From the NCBI GenBank assembly GCA_963969285.1, contig OZ017739.1, positions 406,895,615 to 406,959,614 of the forward strand: a DNA stretch of 64,000 nt. The letters run 5' to 3'. The notes under the pieces were generated by a model that saw only the letters and a list, made by a program, of their open reading frames with translations, was not told the origin of the DNA and did not search any database. Positions 34,742-46,238 of the stretch are shown piece by piece (the first letter of the stretch is position 1; every line of letters starts with the position of its first letter). The stretch comes from Odontomyia ornata. Taxonomy: Eukaryota > Arthropoda > Insecta > Diptera > Stratiomyidae. The translations under genes and the position numbers were made by a program.

Positions 34742-35050
34742 ATTTGAAATTTTTACATATTTGTAGAGTAGCTTGATTGACACAAAGATAGTAAAAATTG
34801 ATCGGGATGGTCGATACCGTAGAGTATGGGTGATAAATGTTTTGTAGTGTAACTTCGTGGCGCGATAATAATCTACCTCATATGATCCTGCAAATAGCTA
34901 GCCGACAAGCGCGCGTACGCGGTCTTAAAGCAAAACTTAGTCGGCTGAGGTTACTGACCCTTGAGCCAGAACATCGGTACCTGAGTCTTACACGGACTTT
35001 AAAGACTCCGAATCATTACAAATGATGCCTCTCTTTTGAGTTCTTACATT
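34742..35050 (+). repeat. repeat J, first copy
   Basis: The beginning (34742-34812, GAAATTTTTACATATTTGTA then GAG(T/C)AGCTT) recurs at 36366-36455. The remainder is unassigned. Confidence 0.65.
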
Positions 35051-35053
35051 TTT

Positions 35054-35398
35054 AGGGTTTTGTAAAATAATTTTACAAAACCCTACTCAAATCACGACCT
35101 GTCTTTCCGTCCGTTTGTCCGTGTATCACAGCAATTTTCTTTGCAAACTACTTAAGCTGGAAATATCAAATTTTGTATGTAGGGTTAAGGTGGTGCTCTC
35201 TTCAAAGTCCAACTACAAAAAAAATTTTATAAGGCATTTAAAACGGGTCTACCTATACAGAGGAGCGGCCCCCGAAAAAAAACTCATCAATGGTAGCCGA
35301 TATGTGTATCAAATGAAAGGTCTTGATTAGAACTTTTCAAAACAGGTCGTAGATTTACATTTTTTCCTTTGAGGGACGCACAGGGAGGGGAAGTACAA
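35054..35398 (+). repeat. hairpin-repeat family, copy F, 3'-truncated
   Basis: Palindrome at 35054-35084 identical to that of copy D. The body runs through GATATGTGTATCAAATGAAA and ends near GGGAGGGGAAGTACAAG; the 3' half is missing. Confidence 0.87.
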
Positions 35399-35468
35399 GA
35401 AAAAATAGAAAGAGATAGAGTCACAAGTAAATATATGTTTGGTGTTGTGTTTTTTTGTCTTCAGGATA

Positions 35469-35552
35469 GTAAGGTCTATAACATCATCTAAAATTCTTAT
35501 CTTCATAATGGCTAAGCCACCTGAACATGCAGATGATGTTATAGATCCTTAC
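35469..35552. repeat. near-perfect 21/22-bp inverted repeat
   Basis: GTAAGGTCTATAACATCATC (35469) pairs with GATGATGTTATAGATCCTTAC (35532-35552) apart from one extra base; the loop is about 41 nt. No match to the other elements of the window. Confidence 0.88.
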
Positions 35553-35696
35553 ATCCCTGCATGTTGCCAGAAGAATGGTTTGCCAATTTTTATACAGTTT
35601 GACGTCGGACAGGTATAATTTCGAACGAAATTATGATGTCTGGGATTTTCAAATATACTGCTAGAAATTGCCTCAGTTTGGGGATCCGTACGGACG

Positions 35697-35990
35697 AACG
35701 AAAGACAGTAACTGGAGCTCACTTAAAAACAAGTAGCACTTTAGCTGCCCCGAGGTAATTAGCAGTGGTAGCTTCTGACGAGGTAAGGGCCAGTCACCTC
35801 GTCCAAAATCGCTTTATTTCAAAGAAAAATTAGTGTTAGAATTGAGATAGTTACACATCAAGTTTCCGTAAGTTAAGTAGAGGTGAGTGGTTTACTTTAG
35901 CGACTTTTAACATCTTTAGGTTTCACGCCATGCGTATTCTATCCTTTCCCCTTGTAATGCAATGAACTTCTTCTGAGAAACAACGTAGGT
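35697..35990 (+). repeat. direct repeat H, second copy
   Basis: See 33513-33815. This copy is followed by a SINE instead of copy D and then by J. Confidence 0.85.
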
Positions 35991-36004
35991 TTTTTTTTCT
36001 ATTG

Positions 36005-36300
36005 AGTAGTCCGCGTAGTGTAGTGGTTAGAACACTCATCCCGTAAGCCGAAGGTGCCTGGTTCAATTCTCGTTGGCGACAACGAGATTTAGTTCGAGTG
36101 ACTCTTCGGACGGACTATAAGCCCGTTCAGTTATGATACGTGCTGATGTAAACAATCAGAATGTATCGCTGCTGGGGGCGGACACACGGCCAAAGCTTGA
36201 TACTGACGTGGAGTGCCGACACATTCAATCATAATAATGAGATACTCTCACTATCTCTAAGCGATGGCCCGAAAGGGGCTGTAGTGCTGCAGTTTTGTTT
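36005..36300 (+). mobile_element. tRNA-derived SINE, complete
   Basis: Starts GTAGTCCGCGTAGTGTAGTG. A box TAGTGTAGTGG (36016-36026), B box GGTTCAATTCT (36060-36070). The body contains CAACGAGATTTAGTTCGAGT and GAGATACTCTCAC. The 3' tail GGCCCGAAAGGGGCTGTAGTG is shared with the RTE-like LINE at 26530. A T-rich run follows. It inserted between direct repeats H and J. Confidence 0.92.
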
Positions 36301-36365
36301 TTTGTTTTTCCTATTGTTTGATACTTGCATTCGTCTCAATGCATCGCGTCTGCTAACATTGGTGA

Positions 36366-36455
36366 GATGAAATTTTTACATATTTGTAGAGCAGCTTAAT
36401 TGACACTTCGTAATAAAAAATTTCAAAGATAATAAAAATTGACCAACTCTGGATG
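36366..36455 (+). repeat. repeat J, second copy, truncated
   Basis: Matches 34742-34812 with a short insertion (TTCGTAATAAAAAATTTC); cut off by the LINE at 36480. Confidence 0.75.
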
Positions 36456-36479
36456 AAGTTTCTTCAACCATCAAAGCCC

Positions 36480-37438
36480 AAAAGACTTATTTATAATGCG
36501 CTGGACATCGATGTGAGTGAAGATCATAAAATATGTTAGCAGCGATGTCCAGAAACCTATCCATAAAGTCACCCACCACATTTGACAACAAGAACATATG
36601 CCGAACGAGTGGAGCCATTCAATTATTTTCCCTATCCACAGACAAGGTGACAAGCTACAGTGCGAAAACTATAGAGGCATATCACTACTTGGTACGGCGT
36701 TGATAATATTTTCAGAGATCTTGAAAACTAAAATCAGATTATACGCCAACGGTTTTATTGGGGAGTATCAATGTGGTTTTAGAGGAGGTAGATAAACGAT
36801 ACACCAATTGCTTACTGTCAAGCAGGTACTTGAAAAATGCTGGGAGTTCAAGATACACCTACACCAAATTTTTGTCGACTTTAAGCAAGCATACGACAGT
36901 ATTGATCGTACCGTACTGTACCAAATAATGCTTTGCTTTGGTATCCCAGCCAAATTAGCCTGTCTTACCAAAATGACAATGACGACAACAACCTCCCAAG
37001 TCCATATCAATAACTAACTCGTCGACGCCTTTGGCACAAATATCGGACTAACGGAGGGAGATGGGCTGGCCCCATTGCTATTCAATTCGACTGTGGAATA
37101 TGACATCTGAAAGGTACCTATCGATATTAATATCGAAAATGTGGGCGAATTTGTATATTTAGGCGCCAAAATAACGAGAGCCGCTAATGAAAGTGACCGA
37201 AGAATACTCGCAAATAAAATATTTTATTCAGTTTTGAGGATATTGAAGACCAGCTGCATACACAGAAATCCAGTTATACAAATCTGTGATAAGACCTATG
37301 CTATGCTATGGATATAAAACATGGGCACGAACCCAAGAATCCGCAAATATATTGAACGCCTTCGAAAGACGGGCACTGAGGCGAATAATCGGAGCGAAGC
37401 AATACGGGGACCAATGGCGAATTCGTTTCTAACTTATT
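36480..37438 (+). mobile_element. RTE/BovB-like LINE fragment
   Basis: Same family as 26530-27935: MPNEWSHSIIFPIHRQGDKL, NYRGISLLGTALIIFSEILK, FIGEYQCGFRGGR (36598-36795). VDFKQAYDSIDRTVLYQIML and CFGIPAKLACL follow (36808-37017), then GLTEGDGLAPLLFN. FVYLGAKITRAAN and RKYIERLRKTG come further on. The stretch with the catalytic YADD box is deleted between about 37110 and 37120. It has frame changes and stops, and abuts the Jockey fragment near 37440. Confidence 0.87.
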
Positions 37439-37439
37439 C

Positions 37440-38400
37440 TAAATCTTTGAACGTCAATGAGTGCCATGAATTGAGATGAGTTTCAGTGAGAAACATAATG
37501 TCAGGCTTTTGCTTAGCAATGAACGTAAGGATATAGTCAAGTCGATGTAGAGTCATAGTTAACGTTGATCGAGATGAGACGAGGACCATATATGGAAACG
37601 TGACTGAATGGCGTTATTTTGAGACATTTGAAAGATGAAAACGTTGAAAAACAAAGTTTATTTTCGAATCTTGTTTGTTTTTTCTTTCCGATAAAGAATT
37701 AAGTTGTTTGTATATTTTAAGAAGCAGCTCATTGTTGCTACTTACATTATTTACAGTACTGTCTGTTGGTCATCTAGCGACGAGCGCAGTAATTAGCCGG
37801 ATTTTACGAAGCTGGAATGTATCACACTGCGGTGTACCTGCGTTTGTTTTGGAATAAATTTAACTCTTGCATCTTGATACTGGGGGCATCTTCGGTATGA
37901 CGCTGGATGACCAAACACACCGTAGTTGACGGAGTACTATGTCTCTTCAGGCTCTGAGCTAATTCACACTCACCGGTGGCATGAATTTCTTTGCATTTTA
38001 CGCAATGATAGTGCATGGCACATTTAACAACCAAATGACCAAACACCGGTAACATTTCCTGAAGGCATTCCCACCTCATCACTGTGCGATTCAAGTACCA
38101 TATTTGTTAAAGGGCGTTTGGACTGCTGTTTTTAGAAATTTATACTAAATAAAGCGGTAAAGTTTTCTTACCGATGGTGAATCGCCTCGTTGCAAAAATT
38201 TTGACAGAAATTAATTCAATTTCTAGTGCAGCTTCTTTGAGCACTTGAAGGGGATCGACCGTGTCCTCTTCGCACTCCAAACTCTTCAACAGAAAGGTCT
38301 GATTTTTTTCGCTTTTTGGGGTACGAGTGAAGTGTGGAATCTCCCCAGGCTTCAGAGCATCTTTGGCTGACTTGAAATCAACCAGTGATTTCGTTCTCAT
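37440..38400 (-). mobile_element. Jockey-type LINE, second copy, truncated at both ends
   Basis: On the minus strand, ORF1 from MRTKSLVDFKSAKDAL (38400) through SEKNQTFLLKSLE and degraded knuckles (FGHLVVKCAMHYHC, CVKCKEIHATGEC) to NNELLLKIYKQLNSLSER. The start of ORF2 follows (LRLISINVNY, AKQKPDIMFLTETHLNSWHS), ending near 37440. It is the same family as 3392-8709. It retains an extra segment (DPLQVLKEAALEIELISVK) that the first copy lacks. Frame changes and stops are present. Confidence 0.9.
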
Positions 38401-39850
38401 CCTTATTTTGCTGGGTTTATCCGTTTAGTTTCGAAGTGAGATATGTTAAGTACAGCTGCCAACAGCCATGTCCTCGCCGCGCTTATGTAACCAGAAATAC
38501 CGCTCACAGCTTTCCTAGATCTCAAATTCTAAGTTGAAAATAAGACCGTACATAAAACATCTGTTAAACCTGGCTTGTTTTAACAATAGAAAAAAAAACA
38601 TTTTACGTGTTCACAAAAATTTATTGCGAGGACGTACGTACCGTAGACCAATTCAAGCGTAATATGCAACATTAAATAAATGAAAAACATCGCAACACTT
38701 CGATGAAAGCAGGATAAAAAAAATGTGATTACGGTTTTGGTTGTCTGGCCCTTGTTCCTTCGTGTAATCAATATGTGATGTAAAAAATTATTTCAAAATA
38801 TTTACTATAACTTTCTCTTGTTTATTATTTTTTTGATTCATTCATTCCAATTTTGTTTTTGCTTCGTTAATTTCAGATCTCTTCAGTTATTTGATGTTTG
38901 CCAGCTGAATTGATTTAAATAAATAAATTAGTATTTTTTGCATATTTTTTAATTCTGCGATGATCCGGTTTCAGATTTTAATGCTTGGATTAAGATGTTA
39001 CTTTTAAATCTTTAACTGAAAGCCTGACTGCAGGGAAATGTTCGTTTCATGGAGATAAGATCCAATAAATTTTAATCGACTATATCTATTCGTACATTTG
39101 AATTTTTGTTCCTTCCATTAGCGGAGGCCAACTTGCATTCTTTCAGATATCGAACAAATGTTTCTTGTATCTCTACATCCAATATCCTGTCCAGGAAAAA
39201 AGACATCAGGTGATTGATTTAAATTAAATTTGGGTTCTGTCTTTCAATGTCCTTGAGAGGAGTCGGATGCCTTCTATGTATTATAATTGACGACTGGTAG
39301 ACAAATTTGGATCACACTCTTCTTTTTGCCCAGTAGTATCTAGGAATTTGCAATCGAAACCTTCAAGAATGTTTTAATTCAATGGTCTAGGATACTATCT
39401 TCTCCATGTTTTTTTATTTGTCATCTAAATGTTTTTATGAATCCAAGAACGTAATTTAAATGAAAGTCATATGATTCACTTGATGTGCAACCTGATTCCA
39501 AACCAACGAAAGTTCCTATGGATAACTGCGCACTTCTGATTTTTTCCAGTCTTCCCTATTGTGACCAAGAATGAAATATGACGAATTCTAAGTTCAAAAG
39601 TCTTTCACGTGAATTTTTCAGCACTATTAAATAAATGTGCCACGCCTAGATAATATATTTTCATTTTTTTTCACCATGCCAGCTATTAACAGCCGCTCCC
39701 ATTGTTGTGACAAGAAAGAAAGCAAACTCTTAGTTCCTTTTCCCGATTTTGGATTCCGAATGAGGAATTTTCAATTCGTATTCAATAAAGCAATATCTCT
39801 CATGTGTCCCAAGCAGCTAATTTAAATATTTCCACCATGTGTACCACACC
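38401..39850. other. AT-rich stretch, nothing recognised
   Basis: No coding, RNA or transposon signature could be supported on either strand. Confidence 0.5.
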
Positions 39851-41730
39851 CACACATTATTACTACATACACATCACTCTCCCTCGCCAATGATTTCTTT
39901 TTCGCCATTCATCCTTTTCCCAGGGGATGGATGTGCTCGAGAATCTCTCAAGTGCGATATTCGATTGCCTTTCAAATCGTTGCTATAGTCGTCGACGTCT
40001 TCGCCGGCGTTGAGCCCAAAAAAGGAAGCAATGCCGAGGCTGATTGTGAGTCTCCGCTGCACAAACCATGGCCAAGGGCAAATACTTAGCGTAGTGGAGA
40101 CACGACTGCATACGTTCTCATATGTATATTTACATACAGGGACATATGAAGGGAGCATGAAGGTTTGGTCGGCCGTGAAGGAGCGAGCCATAGGGAAATA
40201 AATCTGACTGACAAACGCCATATGTGCCGCCGCGCGTACACAATGAGCGCCTGCCGGCAGGCATGACCCTCGTTATTTCGCCGGCACTCGGCATTTTGAC
40301 ATACATTGAACATTCCCGGCTACTCCCTGCCTACACAGGATTAAGCGCGGACTATGGGTGACTAACAACTAGACGATAGTCTGACTTACCTAATTCCAAG
40401 GAATTTCCTTCTTTTTCTTTACAGGACAAGTTCACTACGTTCTCGGTTAATTATCCCTTTCCGATGGAACCGAACAATTGGTTTTGTACAAGGAGTGATT
40501 AGAAAGCGTAAAAATGGCCAACACAATTCTCTTCAACACACTTCACGGTTCTATACGAAGTTGACACGCCGATTCGCGGATTACGGGACGTGCAGCACTC
40601 GAAAATTGATTAGCAAGAGTTCAAAATAACGAGATCAGCCTCGACACCGGCAGCAACACTTTGGGGTTCGGATCGGATGCCTTCCTGGTCGCGTGAAAAA
40701 TCTGCAAATTGCTTACAACGGAGCTGACCAACGCGAAATGCACGAAACTGGTGCGGGAACAGCAAAACAGTCCCGAGTGGAGGAAGCACACAGCACAGTC
40801 AGTAAAAGCCGGTTCGGGGACCGTACAAAAAAACTTTACTAGCGAGCGGTGAAGGTACGTCGATTCGAAGATGGTTTCACCTCGAGTTCTTCTCAGCGCG
40901 CTGCAACTCTTGGAATTATCGATTGCGGTTGCGATAGTTTCACCAAAAATGTTCCGTTTACTCCTTGGATTTGTCGACAGGACGTTCGAATTCAATCGCG
41001 GACAACACTCGGCCTTTGTTGGAAGCAGAAGAATGAATCACGGACGTAGCCCGGAAAACGAGGAAGCACTTTGAACTTGCTCGGATCGCTCGAACAAAAG
41101 ACGTGCACCGTTTGCAGCGTTGGACAATGAGACTTGAGGAGGAATCTTTGATTCTGTTGCGAAGACGTTCCGTGCAGACTATAGCGTGTCTGTATCGCAC
41201 TCGAGCCAAACCACTAATGAAGCCCGAGCTGCTGCTCTTGCCAGAAGGTCGCCTCGTAGCCGCCGTCGAAGCAGACGTAGTCAACGTAGCCGTCGCAGTC
41301 AAGTTGCCGCTACTCCTCCGTTTCTGTCTTGCGTTCTGCATTCTGCGCCTTCCGTTCCAGCTACTCCAAGGCAGCGGATGGAGTTTCTTCCACCGTTTAC
41401 ACCGGCATCGGCGTCAACACCGGCTCCGGCATTCGCTAGATTTGGTATTGGACACGGACAAGGGAGTCCCAGAAGCGCTGATGACTGCGCACCCATGCAA
41501 TGCCATGCTCCGCCGGTATCACCGGCAACGGGGGATCGAACTCCACTTTGCAGTCGTAGCACCGGCGACAGTGCTCTCATTTTGTAGTGAACGATGTAGT
41601 CGTGAACCCAATTGGAATTTTCGCAAGTTGATAAATGGAGCATCGGAAAAAGTCTGGTTAGAATTAGTATGTGTGATAAAAAATGCATTAGTAAGGAGCC
41701 GCTGCATTGAATATGCGTACACAAGCTAAA
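39851..41730. other. GC-richer island, possible host promoter/first-exon region
   Basis: Base composition is clearly more GC- and CpG-rich than the surroundings, and none of the repeat families of the window are present. Several frames are open at once on both strands (for example 208 codons at 41103-41729 plus and 127 codons at 41341-40958 minus). Their products are low-complexity (Leu-, Arg/Ser- or Pro/Ala-rich) and unrecognised. A donor-like AGGTAAG on the minus strand (about 40388-40394) and an acceptor-like TTTCTTTACAG on the plus strand (about 40415-40425) are visible. This could be the 5' part of a host gene; the strand and product cannot be decided. Confidence 0.3.
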
Positions 41731-43386
41731 TATGGTATTCGTACGAAGTCAATTTCTAGTAAAAATGGTATTAAGTAGTAAAGCACGTAATTTCACATTT
41801 TGTCGATTAAATTTTCTGCAAACCGGATTAAATATAGTAATTCAGGTAGATTTCTTGATATTCTATCTATTGCGTTGAATGTGTGCGATTTTACTCCAAT
41901 CTTCCTCAAAATTTCAAAGGAGGCGTAGAGTTTACATATTTGGCTTTAAAGTTTAAATATTCAAACGCGCCGAAATATGAATGCCGCAATTTTAGATTAA
42001 ATCGACTATTCCTGCAATTAAAAAAATCCCGTGACACCACCGGCGGGAGAGAAAAATTTCTCGTATGTACCCTTACTTTTAAAAGCAAATAATAATTTTA
42101 TTGGCCGCAACTTTGAAAGTCAAACCGTGTCTAAGGAAAATGTTTGTTGGATAAAAAATTCCAATGCAAGCCATTTCACACGTTTCTATAAAAATATATT
42201 TAGGGCCGCATGCAGGGTGTCGGAGCCCTGGGCAAAGAACAAGTAAAAGTAACAGGAGGATTCCCTTGCCAGAAGGGTATTGTACAATAATTAGAAAATC
42301 AAACAACGTATGAAAACTTGACTAATACACAAATTGAGCTCAGAAAACGGATATATTTTTATTTTTAGTGTGCTGATTTCAATGTTTGAGCACAATGACG
42401 TACCCAGCGTGGGGCAGGGGGGCTGCTGCCTCCCTCTAAAATTAAAAATGAAAATAACAAAATTAGTTCGCATGACTATGTGATAAAATCGCCCTTGGTG
42501 CCCTTCGCCACTGACGCTGATCCCTACACCCTACGCCACTGACGCCGACCAGCCGATTCCTATACCCTACGTCACTGATGCCGACAGGTGGTGAGCGAAT
42601 GTCGAATTGCAATTATTAAAAATGTGAAGACTGCAGCAAAACAGTCCAGTGCCCGCGTGATTTAAAAGGGAACGTGACTCTTGAAAAACGCCATATCAGT
42701 TTTTTGTTCCCCGTAAATGCGCAACTTGCCTTAGCGGGTGAAATTATTTATTGTGTGGGTGAGTGTGGTTTAGGAAAAACCAGTATAATTGAATGAGAAG
42801 GCATTGACCAAAGTGCAGAATGTGTTGAATTTCAGTGGCATTAATTTGAAGCTAACTAAATCGTCTTGCAAGAGGAAACTTTTGCCTTCCATACATTCCC
42901 TAAACTTATCAGCACATCGAAATGACAACACCTCCATGATCGGGAGACGATTTATTGGGTGCATGGTGAAGTGCAAAAAGATACGGACTGGATTTGGGAA
43001 TGGAAGCGCCAACCCGATCAGCAACCACCAAAAGATCGAAAATTCGAACATCCCCGGAGGCGGACATCAGGCATCTTAATTCGGATTACGGATAATATTA
43101 TTTGTTAACATTTACTGTATGGCTTCCGTAGCTAAATTTTCAACAGCGTATAAGCTTGAAAAGTTATATCGATGATTATGAGAGAATATAATAATTAATA
43201 TAGAATAAAAATTAATTGTTAAACATTAAAACTGGGTCTTTCCATTTCATTTTACCTGACCGGGTATAGTACCCGCAACGATGGCAGGCTCCTCCTATAT
43301 CATGGGCTAGCCATCGGGCGCGCTCCTCCGTTTTTGTTTGTTTAACAGGGGTAGAGTGGCCTTTCACTCGCGTGCCCTTTTATGGT
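41731..43386. other. unassigned, with transposon-like scraps
   Basis: No gene supported. The segment near 42395-42440 (GACGTACCCAGCGTGGGGCA, then CTGCTGCCTCCCTC) and the GTGTCGGAGCCCTGGGCAAA at about 42218 look like pieces of transposon-derived repeats. The open frame of 96 codons at 42789-43079 has no recognisable motif. Confidence 0.35.
42482..42588 (+). repeat. degenerate tandem repeat, about three units
   Basis: CCTTCGCCACTGACGC, CCTACGCCACTGACGC and CCTACGTCACTGATGC occur in series with CGA-containing spacers. A related CCTACGCCACTGAC occurs alone near 52981. Confidence 0.75.
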
Positions 43387-43419
43387 ATAGAGTTATGTGA
43401 TTCCATCACATAATTCTAT
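43387..43419. repeat. 14-bp hairpin with 5-nt loop
   Basis: ATAGAGTTATGTGA and TCACATAATTCTAT pair over 13 of 14 positions, loop TTCCA. Confidence 0.85.
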
Positions 43420-43689
43420 AACATAAATTGGTCACGTCTATATTTCTCATTTGATGGGAAAATTCATGCATTTCACTCAAATGGCAAATGTATGGCCACG
43501 TTTACGTTTGGATCTTGATTCAGTTGGAAGGGTGCGAGGGGCACCACCTCCATCTGGATCTTATTTGTGGGCCATAAGAAACGTTTAAGTCCGTCTGTCC
43601 TCCCCAGGTCCAGTTTGTCCTTTGCGTGAGCAATTTCCGATCCTTAGTTGGTTACCTCCTTTTTCGCCTTCAGTCGACATTTATTTGAC

Positions 43690-43905
43690 TCCAGAAATTC
43701 GTGATTGTGAAATTCTTTTGTAGTGAGTCCTTGTGCTGGGGGAAAGAACCCACCCCACGACACCGCAACGCTAGTCTGCCAGCGCATTCACGCGTCCCCA
43801 GACAAGGCCAATCTCTGCAGATCCCAACATCCTCTTCCGCTGAGGCAGCAGACAATCGCTGCAGTCCTTAACGGACAATATCCATACCCAATTCACTACA
43901 AGAAG
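43690..43905 (-). repeat. interspersed repeat L, second copy
   Basis: See 16565-16800. The minus-strand frame keeps WPCLGTRECAGRLALRCRG, parallel to WPCLKTREWPGRLALRCRG in the first copy. Confidence 0.7.
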
Positions 43906-44930
43906 GCGAAAAAGTTAAGTGGCAGAAGTTTTTATTTTTGTATAATTTCGAACCAACGCGAAAAGACTTTAGAGTTAGGGAAATAGCCTCCTGGAGAAGA
44001 GCTACGCCAGCTTTGCGTACGTGGGAAAAAAGGAGCAGAGGAAAGTTTTCGAAGGCGAAGTTTTTGACGTGTTTTCCCAAAGCAGGAAACGTACAAGTAA
44101 TTTCGATAAAAGTGCGTTACATGTTCAGATTTTTCTTCATTTCGAAAATGTTTAGTTTCTTTATTCGTTTGGATAAAAGCCAAGCGAGTGAAGAGGCCAA
44201 ACGCTTGGCGTTAGTTACGCGTGCAATTCGAGAAGTCGAAAAAGCTGTGAATTTTTGGCAGTGGTCGATCGCGTCCCCACGAAATTCCATTTGGCTCGTG
44301 AACGCGTTTATTCAGCGAAAAGCAGTTTCGATTGTAATCCTACCGGAGCTATAGCTATAAGCTTGCTTTTAGACAGATCTCAAGCGTGTCAAGTCACGCT
44401 AAGCAGAACAGTGAAAATCGTGCAGAAATCCGACGTTCGCTCGGTTGCATGTATAACGTGTGCATGCAACAATTTGGCGTTTATGATGGAAAGTTATCGC
44501 ATCGGCCAACAAGAAAATAGTTGACGCCAAACATTTAACGCCTCGCATCTGTGATTTCGCGACAATAAGTCCAGCGCCGCCATCTTGCTGCTGACTCAAT
44601 TGAACGAAAACGACAGCAAAACCGTTCGCAAGGAGGGAGTAATTTGTGCGAGCAACGATCGATTTTGTTTTATTACATTCCCACGCATTAACAGAAACTA
44701 CGATGAATTTTGTGAAGAATTTATTTCAATGTTTTGTCTTCATTGAAATAGCATCCGGAGAAATTACATTTTTCATTGATATTTCTTTTAAAGATTGACC
44801 ATTCGTGTAAGTAATTTTTTTTTGTTAAAAGGTGAATTTTCCAAAAATTAATTGTTTTTTATTAACATAATTTACTACAACAATCTCGGGCACCACTGCT
44901 TATTAAAATGGCGTAGAACGATTTTAAATG
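43906..44930. other. unassigned stretch with unrecognised open frames
   Basis: Open frames of 138 codons (43938-44354) and 89 codons (44255-44524) on the plus strand have no recognisable motif. Composition is intermediate. There is no support for calling them genes. Confidence 0.35.
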
Positions 44931-44939
44931 GAAAGAAAA

Positions 44940-45290
44940 AACAAATAATAATAAATAATGCGAGCCGTACTACTAAATAATAAATAATATGAATAATAAT
45001 AAGAAATAATACGACCCGTATTACTAACTAAGAAATAATACCAGTAATAATGAGAAATAATACTAACAATGATAATAAATAACAAATAATAATAAGAAAT
45101 AGTACGACGCGTATTACTAACTAACAAATAATACAAATAATAATGAGAAATAATACTAACTATGATAATAAATAACAAATAATAATAAGAAATAATACTA
45201 ACCATGTTCATAAATAACAAATAATACAAGTGATAACAAGACATAATATATATCATAATGATAAATAATAACTAATAATATAAATATAAT
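44940..45290 (+). repeat. AT-rich tandem array, period about 93 bp
   Basis: Built of AATAAT/AAATAAT words. A longer unit is marked by TACGACCCGTATTACTAACT at about 45010 and TACGACGCGTATTACTAACT at about 45103, 93 bp apart. A shorter variant (GCGAGCCGTACTACTAA) lies at about 44960. Confidence 0.85.
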
Positions 45291-46238
45291 AATAAGACAT
45301 GCTTTCACCAGTAATAATAAATACTATCCAAAAATGATAAATTTAATAAATGTTTTATAACATAGGCACAGCGACCCCCCTTAGCACGTAATTTTGTTTT
45401 TACACTTTTTATATTCTTTGAAATTACTCCCCAAATACAAAACAATAGAATTTAAAGAAAAGTAGCTTAAAATAGAAAATCAAGGCATAAAGAAACTGCA
45501 CTCAGAAATATTGTAATATATAGTTCGTTTGTTTTTATGTAATAAAAATATGAATTGCTGAACTGCTAATCACGTCTTTCCTTTCTAACAGGTTAATGAG
45601 AGCGAGAGATGAGTAGGCTGCCGAAAGGGTAGGGTTCCAGTAATCCGCGAATGGTCGATTTCGCGTTGCGGTCAGCACGCGGTGCCATAGTTTGCATTTG
45701 CGTGTTTTTATTAGAGTAGATTTTTTCGGTTTTGAATTCAACTAGTGCATTTCGGGCAACGCGTCGGTAATATTCGGGAGCACGTATTTTTCTCAGTGGC
45801 TGTCTTATTTCTTTTACCGCGGAACGAAGTTGCGTAACTTAAAGTAGAGTCGTTGTAAGTTGTTCGACACGTTTTAAATCTGGCATTTGAACTGGTGGCT
45901 GTGTTGTAAATCGGACTTAGTCTGCTCGCATAAGACCTGCGACTGAAATTCTTCTCCGAACTAGCTTGTCACCTTGGAGTAGGCTAAGAGTGTCCGGACT
46001 TGTTGACCTGATGGGTACAGTTGCTTTGTACGGTGGCGCCGAGGTGACACTCGTGTGTAAACGGCTCCAATTCAACTATCATACCGTCTCCGTCCCGGTA
46101 TAACCTTGGCAGGCCTCGGAGTACGTTCACAGTTCACATTATTGGGTTGGTGTTGTAGGTACGATTGAGACGGACTCCCGATTAGCGCTAATCTGGCTCT
46201 GAGCACTTGTCCCCATTAAGGCTTGTGTCAATCCTCGC

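Noticed and set aside
36005..36080. A functional tRNA gene
   Set aside because: The A and B boxes are present but the sequence does not fold with a proper acceptor stem, continues into a SINE body and recurs in several copies.
41103..41729. 208-codon plus-strand open frame, Leu-rich
   Set aside because: Other frames on both strands are open over the same DNA and none shows a domain. GC-rich sequence alone explains the open frames.
42789..43079. 96-codon plus-strand open frame with a matching antisense frame
   Set aside because: No recognisable domain, and both strands are open, so coding cannot be argued.
44940..45290. CRISPR-like array
   Set aside because: Units are diverged, low-complexity and lack constant repeats with unique spacers; the genome is also eukaryotic.
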